A stretch of 64,000 nt of DNA from positions 138,938 through 202,937 of the forward strand of contig NZ_CABUOL010000005.1 of the NCBI RefSeq assembly GCF_902493215.1. The letters are read 5' to 3'. The notes under the pieces were generated by a model. The model had not been told where the DNA came from. It ran no database searches and worked only from the letters and a program-made list of their open reading frames with translations. Made by a program: the position numbers and the translations under genes. Numbering within the stretch: the first letter of the stretch is position 1; each line of letters starts with the position of its first letter. This DNA is from an uncultured Mediterranea sp. (GTDB lineage Bacteria; Bacteroidota; Bacteroidia; Bacteroidales; Bacteroidaceae). Shown here piece after piece: positions 17,654 through 26,248 of this stretch.

Positions 17654-19543
17654 TTATTCTACTTTTTTCAACGAATCTGCTACATATTCAAATTTACCGG
17701 CAGCCACAACTTTATATTGAATAGTCCAAGAAGTTGTAGAGCCATCATAAATTCCAAAATTAATGGTATAGATTACATCAATACCTTCAACCGGAGCAAC
17801 AGAACCATAAAGTGCCTCCAATGCGTGCGGGAAAGATTCAGGCAGACGTTCCCACATCAATTTCTCAATGTCTGCATCGCTCATGTCATTGTAGGTACCC
17901 TGCTCTTTCCATTTATCTACACGGAAATCGAAATTATTCTGATAAGCAGAGCCACCATAATAATAATCATTATTACCATAACCCGTTACATATTCAGGAT
18001 GGTTCTCCTTCACCCAATCGGTAATAGCCTGGTAGAAAGCAGAAACTTCTGTGTTACTTTTGTCAACCGGCAAGTCGATTACCGTACTGGGGTCATAATT
18101 CCATTTACCATTAGTCAAAACAAACTGATTGGTAAGAACCTGTTGTGCGGCCGGAGTCCACTTACCACCAAGCATGGTATAAGTAGCACATTGAACGCTT
18201 GTCTGTTTATTCGCATAATATTTGTATGCTACCGTATATTGGTCTTCTTCCTGTGCATAAGGATATTGCTGTGACAGATAAACAGGCAAATAAGCATCAG
18301 GTGACATTGAGTCATCCAGATTACCATAATTACTTCCCATAGCCTGATAGTCTGCTTCATCCAAGGAAAGAGCACCTGTAAACAAATCCCATTCAGAACC
18401 GTTGAATTGGAAAAGATCGCTGACCTTAACAGACTTCAAATCACTTGTTCCAGCAGCTTTCTTCACTACAATGTTATCCACCTGAACAGTAGTAGTTGCA
18501 TCCGTTGAGTTACCGTTGTAACGGAAGGCAAAGTAAACACTCTTACCAGCCAAGGCAGACAAATCATAATCGCACACATTAGCCAATGTTCCATAAGTAC
18601 CCGTAGGAACCGGAATCTCGACAGCATCCGTTATGTCAACCCAAGTAGCGGCAGCAATGTCTTCTTTTGTAAAACCTGCCAGATTTTCACTATAAAGCAA
18701 TGTCAATCGACCACCTTCGGCCTTATAGTTTCCGTAGCAAGCATCAAAAGTGAGCTTCATGCCCGATTCTACAGCAACGGCCGGAGTAATCATATACGAT
18801 TCCAATTCACCGTCCTTATGCTTATAGGCACTTTGTTGCATGTAAAAGTTACCACTATAGGATTTAGCCTGCCATGTATACGAGCCTACCGTTGTAACAT
18901 TATGCCAGCCGGCAATTTCTACAGTTTCATTGCTTGTCTGGCCATCGAAACCTTCGTTCAAAGCCGGCTGCTCACCACTCGGTTCCTCTTCAGAGTAATT
19001 ATAATCCACCAAAACAACGTCACCGTCAGCAGCATCGGGATATTCAGCTTTCAAAATGCCGGGAACATGTTTGGATGCACTTTCGGTAGGGGTAAAGAAA
19101 GTATTCTTGGCACCACCCCAAGCAGCAGCATAATCATCATTGCTTACTGCATAAATCGACGCTGCATTGATGGCCTTTTCTGTTGCAGTGGAAGCTCTCC
19201 TTTGGTTATAAGTTACCTTGATTGCAGAACCATCATCGCCTGTATACCAAGTAGCTGCCAAAAAAGCAGGAATATATACAGTACCCGGCAATTCATCGGT
19301 AAAGGTCAAAGAAGTCTTTATTGCAGACAATTCACCGGAGAGACCAGCTTCGGAAGCCAAAGACTTGTTTGTACTGTTATTGGCAATAGTCGAGTAATCA
19401 GCCTCAGTCAGAGTATAATCTTTCTTAAAGACATTGGTAGGACGAGTCATGTCTTCCAGTCCTTCAAAATTATCTTCATTGTAATCGCAGGCGCCCAATG
19501 CGAGCAACGATGCCATTACGGGAATTATATATTTTCTTTTCAT
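17654..19543 (-). CDS. Large surface lipoprotein with choice-of-anchor J-type domain
   Basis: The 629-residue lipoprotein starts MKRKYIIPVMASLLALGAC, with Cys19 in the lipobox; the ATG four codons upstream is less likely. A beta-rich choice-of-anchor J/cleaved-adhesin-like domain (about 200-370) is suggested by NEGFDG, GWHNV, ESYMITPAVAVESG, LTFDACYG and VQVDNIVV. Flanking segments are not recognised. The gene begins 21 bases after the TonB receptor stop, which makes it the receptor's partner, in the place where SusD would be in a Sus-type pair. It is not a SusD homologue by eye: no helical TPR-like region is seen. Role as a surface ligand-binding protein is an inference. Confidence 0.75.
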   Translation of the reverse strand: MKRKYIIPVMASLLALGACDYNEDNFEGLEDMTRPTNVFKKDYTLTEADYSTIANNSTNKSLASEAGLSGELSAIKTSLTFTDELPGTVYIPAFLAATWYTGDDGSAIKVTYNQRRASTATEKAINAASIYAVSNDDYAAAWGGAKNTFFTPTESASKHVPGILKAEYPDAADGDVVLVDYNYSEEEPSGEQPALNEGFDGQTSNETVEIAGWHNVTTVGSYTWQAKSYSGNFYMQQSAYKHKDGELESYMITPAVAVESGMKLTFDACYGNYKAEGGRLTLLYSENLAGFTKEDIAAATWVDITDAVEIPVPTGTYGTLANVCDYDLSALAGKSVYFAFRYNGNSTDATTTVQVDNIVVKKAAGTSDLKSVKVSDLFQFNGSEWDLFTGALSLDEADYQAMGSNYGNLDDSMSPDAYLPVYLSQQYPYAQEEDQYTVAYKYYANKQTSVQCATYTMLGGKWTPAAQQVLTNQFVLTNGKWNYDPSTVIDLPVDKSNTEVSAFYQAITDWVKENHPEYVTGYGNNDYYYGGSAYQNNFDFRVDKWKEQGTYNDMSDADIEKLMWERLPESFPHALEALYGSVAPVEGIDVIYTINFGIYDGSTTSWTIQYKVVAAGKFEYVADSLKKVE

Positions 19544-19564
19544 AAATTCTACCAACTTTAGAGA

Positions 19565-22303
19565 TTAAAAATTCAGTTTCAGTCTCACGCTGTACGTACG
19601 ACCCCATGCATAGAACACACGTGCATCCTTCCAAGTATGTGAAGAGCCGTCGATGGCATCTGTAATATACTCCTGATTGAACACGTTGTCGATATTACCA
19701 TAGAGCGTAGCATTGATCTTACCGATGTTGAAACGATATCTTGCACTCAAGTCGAATACATTGGCATCCGGCATCTTCCAAGGATCGTCATACGACTTCT
19801 CGCCATTGGCCACCAAATCACTCGAGCTGAATGACCAGTCTGCATAGTTGCGTCCGTAATAGTTCCAGTCGAGACCAACGCTCAGGTCCTTGGTAATCTT
19901 GGCATCGAGACCCAAAGCAGCAGTAGTCTGTGCAGAGTTACCAACCTTCGTTTCATTCAGGTGGATAGTCATCGAAGCATGATCTTCTGCCTGGATACCC
20001 GAAGCATGAGTAATTTCACCCTGGTTCGTCCAGTTCTTCACAGGCTGGCCGGTAGAGTCATAGAAATATCCCTTGGCATCGCAATCCCAACGCCAGTAAC
20101 CCATAGAGAACATACCACGAACATCCAACCACTTGAAGGGTTTGGCAACGAAATCAAGTTCGACACCCTGGTGGATAGCGTTGACACCGCTCATGTTGAT
20201 ACTGATACGGTCTACGAATACACCGTCGCTGTTCTTCAAATCAATACCACGGCTCATGGTCTTGTTCATCCACTTCGTGTGATACAGGTTCAGGTTAGCT
20301 GTCAGGAACTTGGAACGGAAACCATAACCCAACTCAGCAGAGAACACCTTCTCGTTTACTGCATCAGGGTTGGTCAGATTACTTGTAGTTGACTGGAGGA
20401 AAGCACCACCCGAGAAGAAAGGTGCACGGCTGATATAACCGATATTGGCAAATACATTGTGATTGTCTGTGAGGTTGTAGTTCAAACCGCCCTTGGCTGT
20501 CCAACCCAGGAAATTCACCGTTTCCGATTTTGCATGATCAGCATCATAGTAGAAACGGTCGTAACGCCAATAGCCCGTATTTGAAAGAGAACCGGCCACG
20601 AAAGCACTCAGTTTGTCTCTGTTGTATTCGGCCTGTGCAAACACACCTTCCTGCAACGTATAGCCATCATAGTCACGGTAAACTACGTCGCCCACCTGCA
20701 ACTTCTGGTTGACGAAAGCACTGCCGGCCGCTGCAGCAGCATTGTTGGCCACCAATACATTCTGGCGCGAAGAAGAGTCAATGAAATAATCGCCACCATA
20801 GAGGTCACAAAGTTCATTGGTGTGTACACCTTTATAATAACGGAAGTCTACACCGCCATAGAAATCGACATATTCACCAAACTTGGTCGTATAAGTAGAA
20901 AGCAAACCAATCCAAGTGTGCTTGTTGTAGGACTTGGACATCGCCATTCTGGAACCGTTCTCGCTTTCCTGGTTCAGTTTGTAAACTTCGTCATAAGCAA
21001 ACGTACCATCTTCGTGACGGAACGTCGTATTCAGTGTTCCATAAGAAGCACCATACCAGTTGCTACGGTCAGCCGATTCCAGTCCCTGGCCAGAGTAGCC
21101 ATAACCATTACCGATAGAAGCATAGAGGGCAGTACTCAAAGAAGACTTGTTGTCAATCTGCCACAAGTGGTTCAGCGAGAGCTGAGGCTTGTGATAAGCA
21201 TTGCGGGCAGAAGTCTTGCGCTCGCCGTTCAGGCCATAACCGTAAGTAGGGTTATACTTGTAGGGGCTATCGCCGTTCATGTATTTCTTGGCAACCGTCT
21301 GCCAGCCTTCGATGGTCAGACCGTCGTTGTTGTTACGCTGATTGTGCCATTGGGGAGCACCGAAAGCCGTGAATGACAACTGATGGTTGTCGTTGATGCG
21401 CTTTGCAATGTTGATGAACCAGTTGTAGGCCTCGTATTCGGTACCCTGGATATATCCGTCAGCCCAAGTCTTGGCACCCAGCAAAGTCAATGCCCAACCC
21501 GACTTGCTCATACCGGTAGACACGTTGAACATGATTTTATTGTAACCGTCGTTACCCATTGCATAGGAAACCGAACCGCCTTTCTTGGCCTCTACCGAGT
21601 TTGTCACAATATTGATAGAACCACCGACTGAAGGAGCTGATACCTTGGAGGCTCCCAGACCACGCTGTGTCTGCATGCTGCGTGTCACGTCTGACAAACC
21701 AGCCCAGTTGGACCAGTAAATACCACCCCACTCCATATCATTCATAGGTACACCGTTGATCATCACTGCGATGTTCTCCGATTCGAAACCACGCATATTG
21801 ATACGGGAATCTCCGAAACCACCACCTTGCTTGGTTGCATACACACCAGGAGTTGACTTCAAGATTTCAGGGAATTCCTTTGTACCCAACTTTTCTTCGA
21901 TAAACACCGGCTCGACCGTCGAAACCGCAACCGGCGTCTTGCGGGCAATGGCCACAGATGAAGTAATGACCACGTCGTTCAGCATCACCGCATCGGCATG
22001 CATCTGAATAACGCCCAAGTCTACAGAAGCGCCCTTCCGAGTAATTTTCTGTCTCAGGTCTTTGTAACCCACATACTTGAACAACAATGTGGCATTGGCA
22101 GCAACGCTTTGCTTGAAATAACCGTCGATGTCGGTTACAGAACCTTGTGTAGTACCTTCTACCATAACGGCAGCACCTACCAAAGGCTCGCCTGTTTCTG
22201 CATCAACAAGCTGACCTTTCACTGTAGTGGTCTGTGCAAAGGCAGACACGCTGCACACAGCCATCACAGCAACTAACAGGAAGTGAATTAGATTTCTTCT
22301 CAT
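19565..22303 (-). CDS. TonB-dependent outer membrane receptor with CarboxypepD_reg-like domain
   Basis: The 912-residue protein has a signal peptide (about 1-24, ending SAFAQ). A carboxypeptidase-regulatory-like domain follows (about 27-105: VKGQLVDAETGEPLVGAAV and SVTDIDGYF). Next are a plug domain (about 120-235: STPGVYATKQGGGFGDSRIN, MRGFESENIAVMINGVPMND, SVGGSINIVTN) and a 22-strand-type barrel ending in Phe (VRLKLNF). Receptors of this kind import bulky substrates with TonB energy. It is not the long SusC type. It is first in an operon with the choice-of-anchor J lipoprotein, with a -7 element at 22362-22369. The ligand is unknown; the nearby nuclease suggests nucleic-acid breakdown products (inference). 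Confidence 0.9.
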   Translation of the reverse strand: MRRNLIHFLLVAVMAVCSVSAFAQTTTVKGQLVDAETGEPLVGAAVMVEGTTQGSVTDIDGYFKQSVAANATLLFKYVGYKDLRQKITRKGASVDLGVIQMHADAVMLNDVVITSSVAIARKTPVAVSTVEPVFIEEKLGTKEFPEILKSTPGVYATKQGGGFGDSRINMRGFESENIAVMINGVPMNDMEWGGIYWSNWAGLSDVTRSMQTQRGLGASKVSAPSVGGSINIVTNSVEAKKGGSVSYAMGNDGYNKIMFNVSTGMSKSGWALTLLGAKTWADGYIQGTEYEAYNWFINIAKRINDNHQLSFTAFGAPQWHNQRNNNDGLTIEGWQTVAKKYMNGDSPYKYNPTYGYGLNGERKTSARNAYHKPQLSLNHLWQIDNKSSLSTALYASIGNGYGYSGQGLESADRSNWYGASYGTLNTTFRHEDGTFAYDEVYKLNQESENGSRMAMSKSYNKHTWIGLLSTYTTKFGEYVDFYGGVDFRYYKGVHTNELCDLYGGDYFIDSSSRQNVLVANNAAAAAGSAFVNQKLQVGDVVYRDYDGYTLQEGVFAQAEYNRDKLSAFVAGSLSNTGYWRYDRFYYDADHAKSETVNFLGWTAKGGLNYNLTDNHNVFANIGYISRAPFFSGGAFLQSTTSNLTNPDAVNEKVFSAELGYGFRSKFLTANLNLYHTKWMNKTMSRGIDLKNSDGVFVDRISINMSGVNAIHQGVELDFVAKPFKWLDVRGMFSMGYWRWDCDAKGYFYDSTGQPVKNWTNQGEITHASGIQAEDHASMTIHLNETKVGNSAQTTAALGLDAKITKDLSVGLDWNYYGRNYADWSFSSSDLVANGEKSYDDPWKMPDANVFDLSARYRFNIGKINATLYGNIDNVFNQEYITDAIDGSSHTWKDARVFYAWGRTYSVRLKLNF

Positions 22304-22361
22304 AATTCTGTTTTTAGTTAATAGATATTGTTAATTAAACATTAATTTATGTTTCTTCCTG

Positions 22362-22369
22362 CAAAGATA
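22362..22369 (-). promoter_or_regulatory. -7 element of the TonB receptor operon
   Basis: The minus strand reads TATCTTTG, a perfect match, giving a leader of about 53 bases. Confidence 0.6.
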
Positions 22370-22616
22370 ATGAATAATATCCATATAAATATTACATTAA
22401 CGCTACATTTTTTCAGAATGAGAAAGACTTTTTTATAGTGAAGGCTCCATGTAGCTTCCACAAACAGGTAAAGCCATCCGGATGAAGGGCCGGACAACCA
22501 CATAGGAACAAGAAAAAGACGATAGGAAATCGCTGGTTTCCCCTGACACATTGTAACATATTTTCAATACTAGAAAAAATCAGGCGACCGGCATGCTCAA
22601 AAAAGGTTCAATGGGA

Positions 22617-22682
22617 ATGTTTGAAACATAAGGGGGGTATGTTTGAAACATAAGACCCCAATGTTTCAAACATAGAGGCCTC
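22617..22682. repeat. Three-unit tandem array, 22-base period, palindromic core
   Basis: Cores start at 22617, 22639 and 22661, exactly 22 bases apart: ATGTTTGAAACATA twice and ATGTTTCAAACATA once. The 8-base spacers differ and include runs of G and of C. A degenerate fourth core, GGTTTAAAC, follows at 22685-22693. The core is palindromic except for the middle base. The architecture resembles the array at 9518-9655 with a different sequence. Function unknown. Confidence 0.85.
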
Positions 22683-22765
22683 AGGGTTTAAACTCTCCTA
22701 CAGACACGTTTTCCGGATTGGATGCCAATCCGCATCGTTTGTAAACATATACTACCAAACAAAGA

Positions 22766-22799
22766 AAAGGCTGCACCAACCTTTCCTGGTACAGCCTTT
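22766..22799 (-). terminator. Terminator of ettA
   Basis: AAAGGCTGCACCA pairs with TGGTACAGCCTTT with one mismatch around an 8-base loop; the minus strand continues TCTTTGTTTGG. It lies about 45 bases past the ettA stop. Confidence 0.7.
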
Positions 22800-22842
22800 C
22801 TATAACCGAAACAGCCGGGGGCGTTTCCTTGCATAAATCGCA

Positions 22843-24540
22843 TCAATCTTCCATCAGCTTGCGATAGCGCACGCGCTTGGGCTCTTCCTTGCCCAGACGT
22901 TTCTGCTTGTTTTCCTCGTACTCCGAGTAGGAACCTTCGAAGAAGAACACATTCGAATCGCCCTCGAAGGCCAGAATGTGCGTACAGATACGGTCGAGGA
23001 ACCAACGGTCGTGGCTGATGACCACGGCACAGCCGGCAAAATCTTCCAAACCTTCTTCAAGGGCACGAAGGGTATTGACGTCGATATCGTTGGTAGGCTC
23101 GTCGAGAAGCAGTACGTTGCCCTCTTCCTTCAGCGCCATGGCCAGGTGCAGACGATTGCGCTCACCGCCGGAGAGCACGCCGCAGAGCTTCTCCTGGTCA
23201 GCACCCGAGAAGTTGAAACGCGAGAGGTAGGCACGGGCGTTGATGTCGCGTCCACCCATGCGGATGAGTTCGTTGCCGCCCGAGATAACCTGATAGACAC
23301 TCTTGTTGGGGTCGATATCCTTGTGCTGCTGGTCTACATAGGCCACCTTTACAGTTTCGCCCACTTCGAACTCACCCCTGTCGGCCTTCTCCAGTCCCAT
23401 GATGAGACGGAAGAGCGTGGTCTTTCCCGCACCGTTCGGACCGATGATGCCCACAATGCCGTTGGGCGGAAGCATGAAGTTGAGGTCGTCGAAGAGCAGC
23501 TTGTCGCCAAAAGCCTTGGCCACGTGTTTGGCCTCGATGACTTTGTTGCCCAGTCGCGGACCGTTGGGGATGAAGATTTCCAGTTTCTCTTCCTTCTCCT
23601 TCACGTCCTCGTTCAGCAACTTGTCGTAAGAGTTCAGACGGGCTTTTCCTTTGGCCTGACGGGCTTTGGGCGCCATGCGCACCCACTCCAGCTCGCGCTC
23701 CAGCGTCTTGCGGCGCTTGCTGGCTGTCTTCTCCTCCATCTCCATGCGCTTGGTCTTCTGCTCCAGCCAGCTGGAATAGTTGCCCTTCCAGGGAATGCCT
23801 TCACCACGGTCGAGTTCCAGAATCCATCCGGCCACGTGGTCGAGGAAATAACGGTCGTGCGTCACGGCAATCACCGTACCCTCGTACTGCTGCAAGTGCT
23901 GCTCCAGCCAGTCGATTGACTCGGCATCAAGGTGGTTGGTCGGCTCGTCCAGCAACAGGATGTCCGGCTTCTGCAAGAGCAGGCGGCAGAGGGCCACGCG
24001 TCGGCGCTCACCTCCCGACAGATGTTCGACCGACTGGTCTTCGGGCGGGCAACGCAGGGCGTCCATGGCACGCTCCAGCTTGCTGTCCAGGTTCCAGGCA
24101 TCCGTCGCGTCGATGATGTCCTGCAGCTCGGCCTGGCGGGCAAAAAGCTTCTCCATCTTGTCGGGGTCTTCGTAATACTCGGGCAAGCCGAACTTCTGGT
24201 TGATTTCCTCATACTCCGTCAGCGCATCGACAATGGGCTGCACACCTTCCATCACCACTTCCTTCACGGTCTTGGCAGGGTCCAGATAAGGCTCCTGTGC
24301 CAGATACCCGACGGAATATCCGGGTGAAAACACCACTTCGCCCTGATAGGATTTGTCCAACCCGGCGATAATCTTCAGCAAGGTGGACTTACCCGAACCG
24401 TTCAGACCGATGATACCGATCTTAGCTCCGTAGAAGAACGAGAGGTAGATGTTCTTCAACACCTGCTTGTTGTTCTGCTGGATGGTCTTGTTCAAGCCCA
24501 CCATGGAAAAAATAATTTTCTTATCGTCTACTGTTGCCAT
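22843..24540 (-). CDS. ettA: ABC-F translational throttle ATPase EttA
   Basis: The 565-residue ABC-F protein starts MATVDDKKIIFSMVGLNK at the ATG 24540; the frame continues 23 codons further but that part is not family-like. It holds two ABC domains: Walker A GLNGSGKST and signature LSGGERRR in the first, Walker A GPNGAGKTT and signature LSGGERNR in the second. Between them lies a basic, glutamate-rich P-site tRNA interaction linker (KTKRMEMEEKTASKRRKT). There are no membrane segments. EttA binds the ribosomal E site and gates the first peptide bond according to ATP level. The overall pattern matches EttA rather than Uup or antibiotic-resistance ABC-F members. The -7 element at 24648-24655 gives a leader of about 100 bases. 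Confidence 0.93.
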   Translation of the reverse strand: MATVDDKKIIFSMVGLNKTIQQNNKQVLKNIYLSFFYGAKIGIIGLNGSGKSTLLKIIAGLDKSYQGEVVFSPGYSVGYLAQEPYLDPAKTVKEVVMEGVQPIVDALTEYEEINQKFGLPEYYEDPDKMEKLFARQAELQDIIDATDAWNLDSKLERAMDALRCPPEDQSVEHLSGGERRRVALCRLLLQKPDILLLDEPTNHLDAESIDWLEQHLQQYEGTVIAVTHDRYFLDHVAGWILELDRGEGIPWKGNYSSWLEQKTKRMEMEEKTASKRRKTLERELEWVRMAPKARQAKGKARLNSYDKLLNEDVKEKEEKLEIFIPNGPRLGNKVIEAKHVAKAFGDKLLFDDLNFMLPPNGIVGIIGPNGAGKTTLFRLIMGLEKADRGEFEVGETVKVAYVDQQHKDIDPNKSVYQVISGGNELIRMGGRDINARAYLSRFNFSGADQEKLCGVLSGGERNRLHLAMALKEEGNVLLLDEPTNDIDVNTLRALEEGLEDFAGCAVVISHDRWFLDRICTHILAFEGDSNVFFFEGSYSEYEENKQKRLGKEEPKRVRYRKLMED

Positions 24541-24647
24541 AAAAATAAGGTATATATAATAATGTGTAAAAATGCGTTTGCGAGGTTGTGCCCTGTACAG
24601 TCTGCACAATCAGCCGTGAGCCATGACACCTCTTCATAATCTTTGTG

Positions 24648-24655
24648 CAAAGATA
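24648..24655 (-). promoter_or_regulatory. Candidate -7 element of ettA
   Basis: The minus strand reads TATCTTTG. It lies back to back with the tRNA-Lys promoter. Confidence 0.5.
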
Positions 24656-24674
24656 ATAAAAAAGACAGAAAGAC

Positions 24675-24705
24675 TTTGCATCTTCAAAAAAACTCTCTAT
24701 CTTTG
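24675..24705 (+). promoter_or_regulatory. tRNA-Lys promoter
   Basis: TTTG at 24675-24678 and TATCTTTG at 24698-24705 are separated by 19 bases, an ideal Bacteroidetes housekeeping promoter. The tRNA begins 26 bases downstream. Confidence 0.75.
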
Positions 24706-24730
24706 CACCCGCTTAACAGCACTAAGGTTT

Positions 24731-24803
24731 GATTCGCTAGCTCAGCAGGTAGAGCACAACACTTTTAATGTTGGGGTCTTGGGTTCGAGCCCCAAGCGGA
24801 TCA
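24731..24803 (+). tRNA. tRNA-Lys(UUU)
   Basis: A 73-base cloverleaf folds cleanly. The acceptor arms are GATTCGC and GCGGATC with one G-T pair. The D-arm is GCTC with GAGC, the anticodon stem is CAACA with TGTTG around loop CTTTTAA (anticodon TTT), and the T-arm holds TTCGAGC. The discriminator base is A and CCA is not encoded. It has its own promoter and a strong terminator. Confidence 0.97.
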
Positions 24804-24805
24804 CA

Positions 24806-24850
24806 AAAGAAAGACCGCTGATAATTTGGAATTATCAGCGGTCTTTCTTT
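24806..24850. terminator. 21-bp perfect hairpin after tRNA-Lys, bidirectional
   Basis: Arms 24806-24826 and 24830-24850 pair perfectly with a 3-base loop TGG. A-rich and T-rich ends let it end both the tRNA transcript and the convergent lipoprotein gene 18 bases away. Confidence 0.85.
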
Positions 24851-24867
24851 TATGCAAACACGAGGTA

Positions 24868-25302
24868 TCAATATCCCTCTTCCACAAAAGTCACCATTAC
24901 GCCATCCAACTTGCCGGACAGATAATGTTCGCGCACCCAGACGTTTTCAAAATAAACGATGTTGCCCGCGCCGAAATCCATGCGGAGACCCTCCTTCGAA
25001 GCATCCAGCCATTCCCAGTCAAAGTTACCGGTCACTGTACTATAAGGACGGTTCTGCCCTACATAATAATACTGAAAGATTTCCTGACCGCTGTTTCCAG
25101 CCTTGGCAAACTTCAGCTGATGAATGCATGTCACCTCGACATTATCTTCATTGGTTGTCTCATAGGTTTCTGACCATGTATGGGCACACAGGGCTTCATC
25201 GGTATTCTGGAAGGTTTGATAAACCACATCGTCGCCACAGGAAGACACAAACGAGGCCAACAGACCGACAATCAGTATTTTCACACAATTCACAAATTTC
25301 AT
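24868..25302 (-). CDS. Small lipoprotein of unknown function
   Basis: The 144-residue protein has a lipoprotein signal: hydrophobic segment ILIVGLLASFVSSC, with Cys22 the likely lipidated residue. The mature part is acidic, beta-rich and aromatic (EIFQYYYVGQNRPYS, GNFDWEWLD, MVTFVEEGY), which suggests a lipocalin-like or Bacteroidales DUF-type sandwich. No family is recognised with certainty. It is a single gene with a -7 element at 25334-25341 and shares the tRNA terminator. Confidence 0.75.
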   Translation of the reverse strand: MKFVNCVKILIVGLLASFVSSCGDDVVYQTFQNTDEALCAHTWSETYETTNEDNVEVTCIHQLKFAKAGNSGQEIFQYYYVGQNRPYSTVTGNFDWEWLDASKEGLRMDFGAGNIVYFENVWVREHYLSGKLDGVMVTFVEEGY

Positions 25303-25333
25303 ACTCTTTCTTCTTTAAAGTTAATAATGGCGA

Positions 25334-25341
25334 CAAACATA
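25334..25341 (-). promoter_or_regulatory. Candidate -7 element of the small lipoprotein gene
   Basis: The minus strand reads TATGTTTG, 32 bases upstream of the ATG at 25302. Confidence 0.5.
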
Positions 25342-25489
25342 CGGAAAATGTCGCTACACACCAATTATTATAAGAAAGAATAACAAAATCGGCCTATACA
25401 ACAAGCCTCATCAGATTCGCAATAAAGGATAACCAACGACCGGAAATGATGGTTAAAAAAAAAATTTTTATAGAAAACTTAGGCAAAAC

Positions 25490-25520
25490 TTTGCAATCAT
25501 CAACATATCCGTTACCTTTG
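25490..25520 (+). promoter_or_regulatory. Promoter of the OMP gene with a structured leader
   Basis: TTTG (25490-25493) and TACCTTTG (25513-25520) have the ideal 19-base spacing. The leader of about 90 bases contains a hairpin with arms GCCGTTATGG (25547-25556) and CCATAAACGGC (25565-25575). The remaining bases of 25342-25489 hold no recognisable gene. Confidence 0.7.
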
Positions 25521-25615
25521 TAACGACATTTAGAAGAGTAAAACATGCCGTTATGGGCCAAGTTCCATAAACGGCAATTTGAGAACCTAACCAAATTTTG
25601 TTTAACCAAATTGTT

Positions 25616-26152
25616 ATGAACATGAAGAAATTTGTGATTTTTTTGTTCGTGCTGGCAGCTTCATTGTCTGTCAAGGCACAAGTGTATGTAGGCGGTTCGC
25701 TGGGTTTATGGCACAATGATGATGCCGACAAAACGTCGTTTACCCTGGCTCCCGAAGTAGGTTATGAACTGAATGAAGCATGGTCGGTCGGTGCCACACT
25801 GGCCTTTACCCACAGCAAGACAAAGACAGAGGAACACAAAATCATTGCCAACGGTTTTGCCTTTGCCCCCTATGCCCGTTATTCCTTCTTCAACAGCAAG
25901 ATTGTGCGCCTGTTTGTAGACGGTGGAATCGGAGTTTCCACTTACAAAATCAAGGACGGAGGAGATGCTACTTCCGGATTCGAACTGGGCCTCAAGCCTG
26001 GTATAGCCATCAAGCTGAACGAGCACTTCAGCTTCGTCACCAAATATGGTTTCCTCGGATATCGGGATGACTACATGCTGGGCAGCTCGGATGGTTACGG
26101 CTTCTCTTTCAGCAGTGAAGACCTGTCCATCGGCTTCCACTATGTATTCTGA
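25616..26152 (+). CDS. Small outer membrane beta-barrel protein
   Basis: The 178-residue protein has a signal peptide (about 1-22, ending SLSVKAQ) and an eight-strand-type barrel with alternating hydrophobic strands, such as VYVGGSLGLW, YARYSFF and LSIGFHYVF with terminal Phe. It matches the general Bacteroidales OMP_b-brl group. The frame can open at a TTG six codons upstream, but ATG 25616 (MNMKK) or 25622 (MKK) is more likely. Function is unknown. The leader contains a hairpin, so post-transcriptional control is possible. It is monocistronic, with a strong terminator. Confidence 0.82.
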   Translation: MNMKKFVIFLFVLAASLSVKAQVYVGGSLGLWHNDDADKTSFTLAPEVGYELNEAWSVGATLAFTHSKTKTEEHKIIANGFAFAPYARYSFFNSKIVRLFVDGGIGVSTYKIKDGGDATSGFELGLKPGIAIKLNEHFSFVTKYGFLGYRDDYMLGSSDGYGFSFSSEDLSIGFHYVF

Positions 26153-26178
26153 TGCAACGGCTTTCGATTGACTGACAG

Positions 26179-26223
26179 AAACAGCTTTCATCCTTATGGT
26201 TTCCTGCCGGGATGAAAGCTGTT
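26179..26223. terminator. Terminator between the OMP and ppx genes
   Basis: AAACAGCTTTCATCC pairs perfectly with GGATGAAAGCTGTTT; the plus side continues TTGTTT. The arrangement suits both converging transcripts. Confidence 0.8.
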
Positions 26224-26248
26224 TTTGTTTATCGGATGTCAGGCGAAA

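Larger units (their letters stand above)
22304..22842. other. 539-base region without a recognisable gene
   Basis: It holds the TonB receptor promoter (22362-22369), a 22-base-period palindromic repeat array (22617-22682), a small hairpin (CGGATTGG and CCAATCCG arms, 22714-22732) and the ettA terminator (22766-22799). A 69-codon minus frame at 22342-22551 overlaps the promoter and is not convincing. Confidence 0.7.

Noticed and set aside
17654..19543. SusD-like assignment for the lipoprotein after the TonB receptor
   Set aside because: The sequence is beta-rich with choice-of-anchor J-like motifs and lacks the helical SusD pattern, and the receptor is not of the long SusC type.
22342..22551. 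69-codon minus-strand frame with hydrophobic segment
   Set aside because: It covers the TonB receptor promoter and has no ribosome site; hydrophobicity follows from AT-richness.
25394..25609. 71-codon minus-strand frame
   Set aside because: It is antisense to an ideal promoter and the structured leader of the OMP gene.
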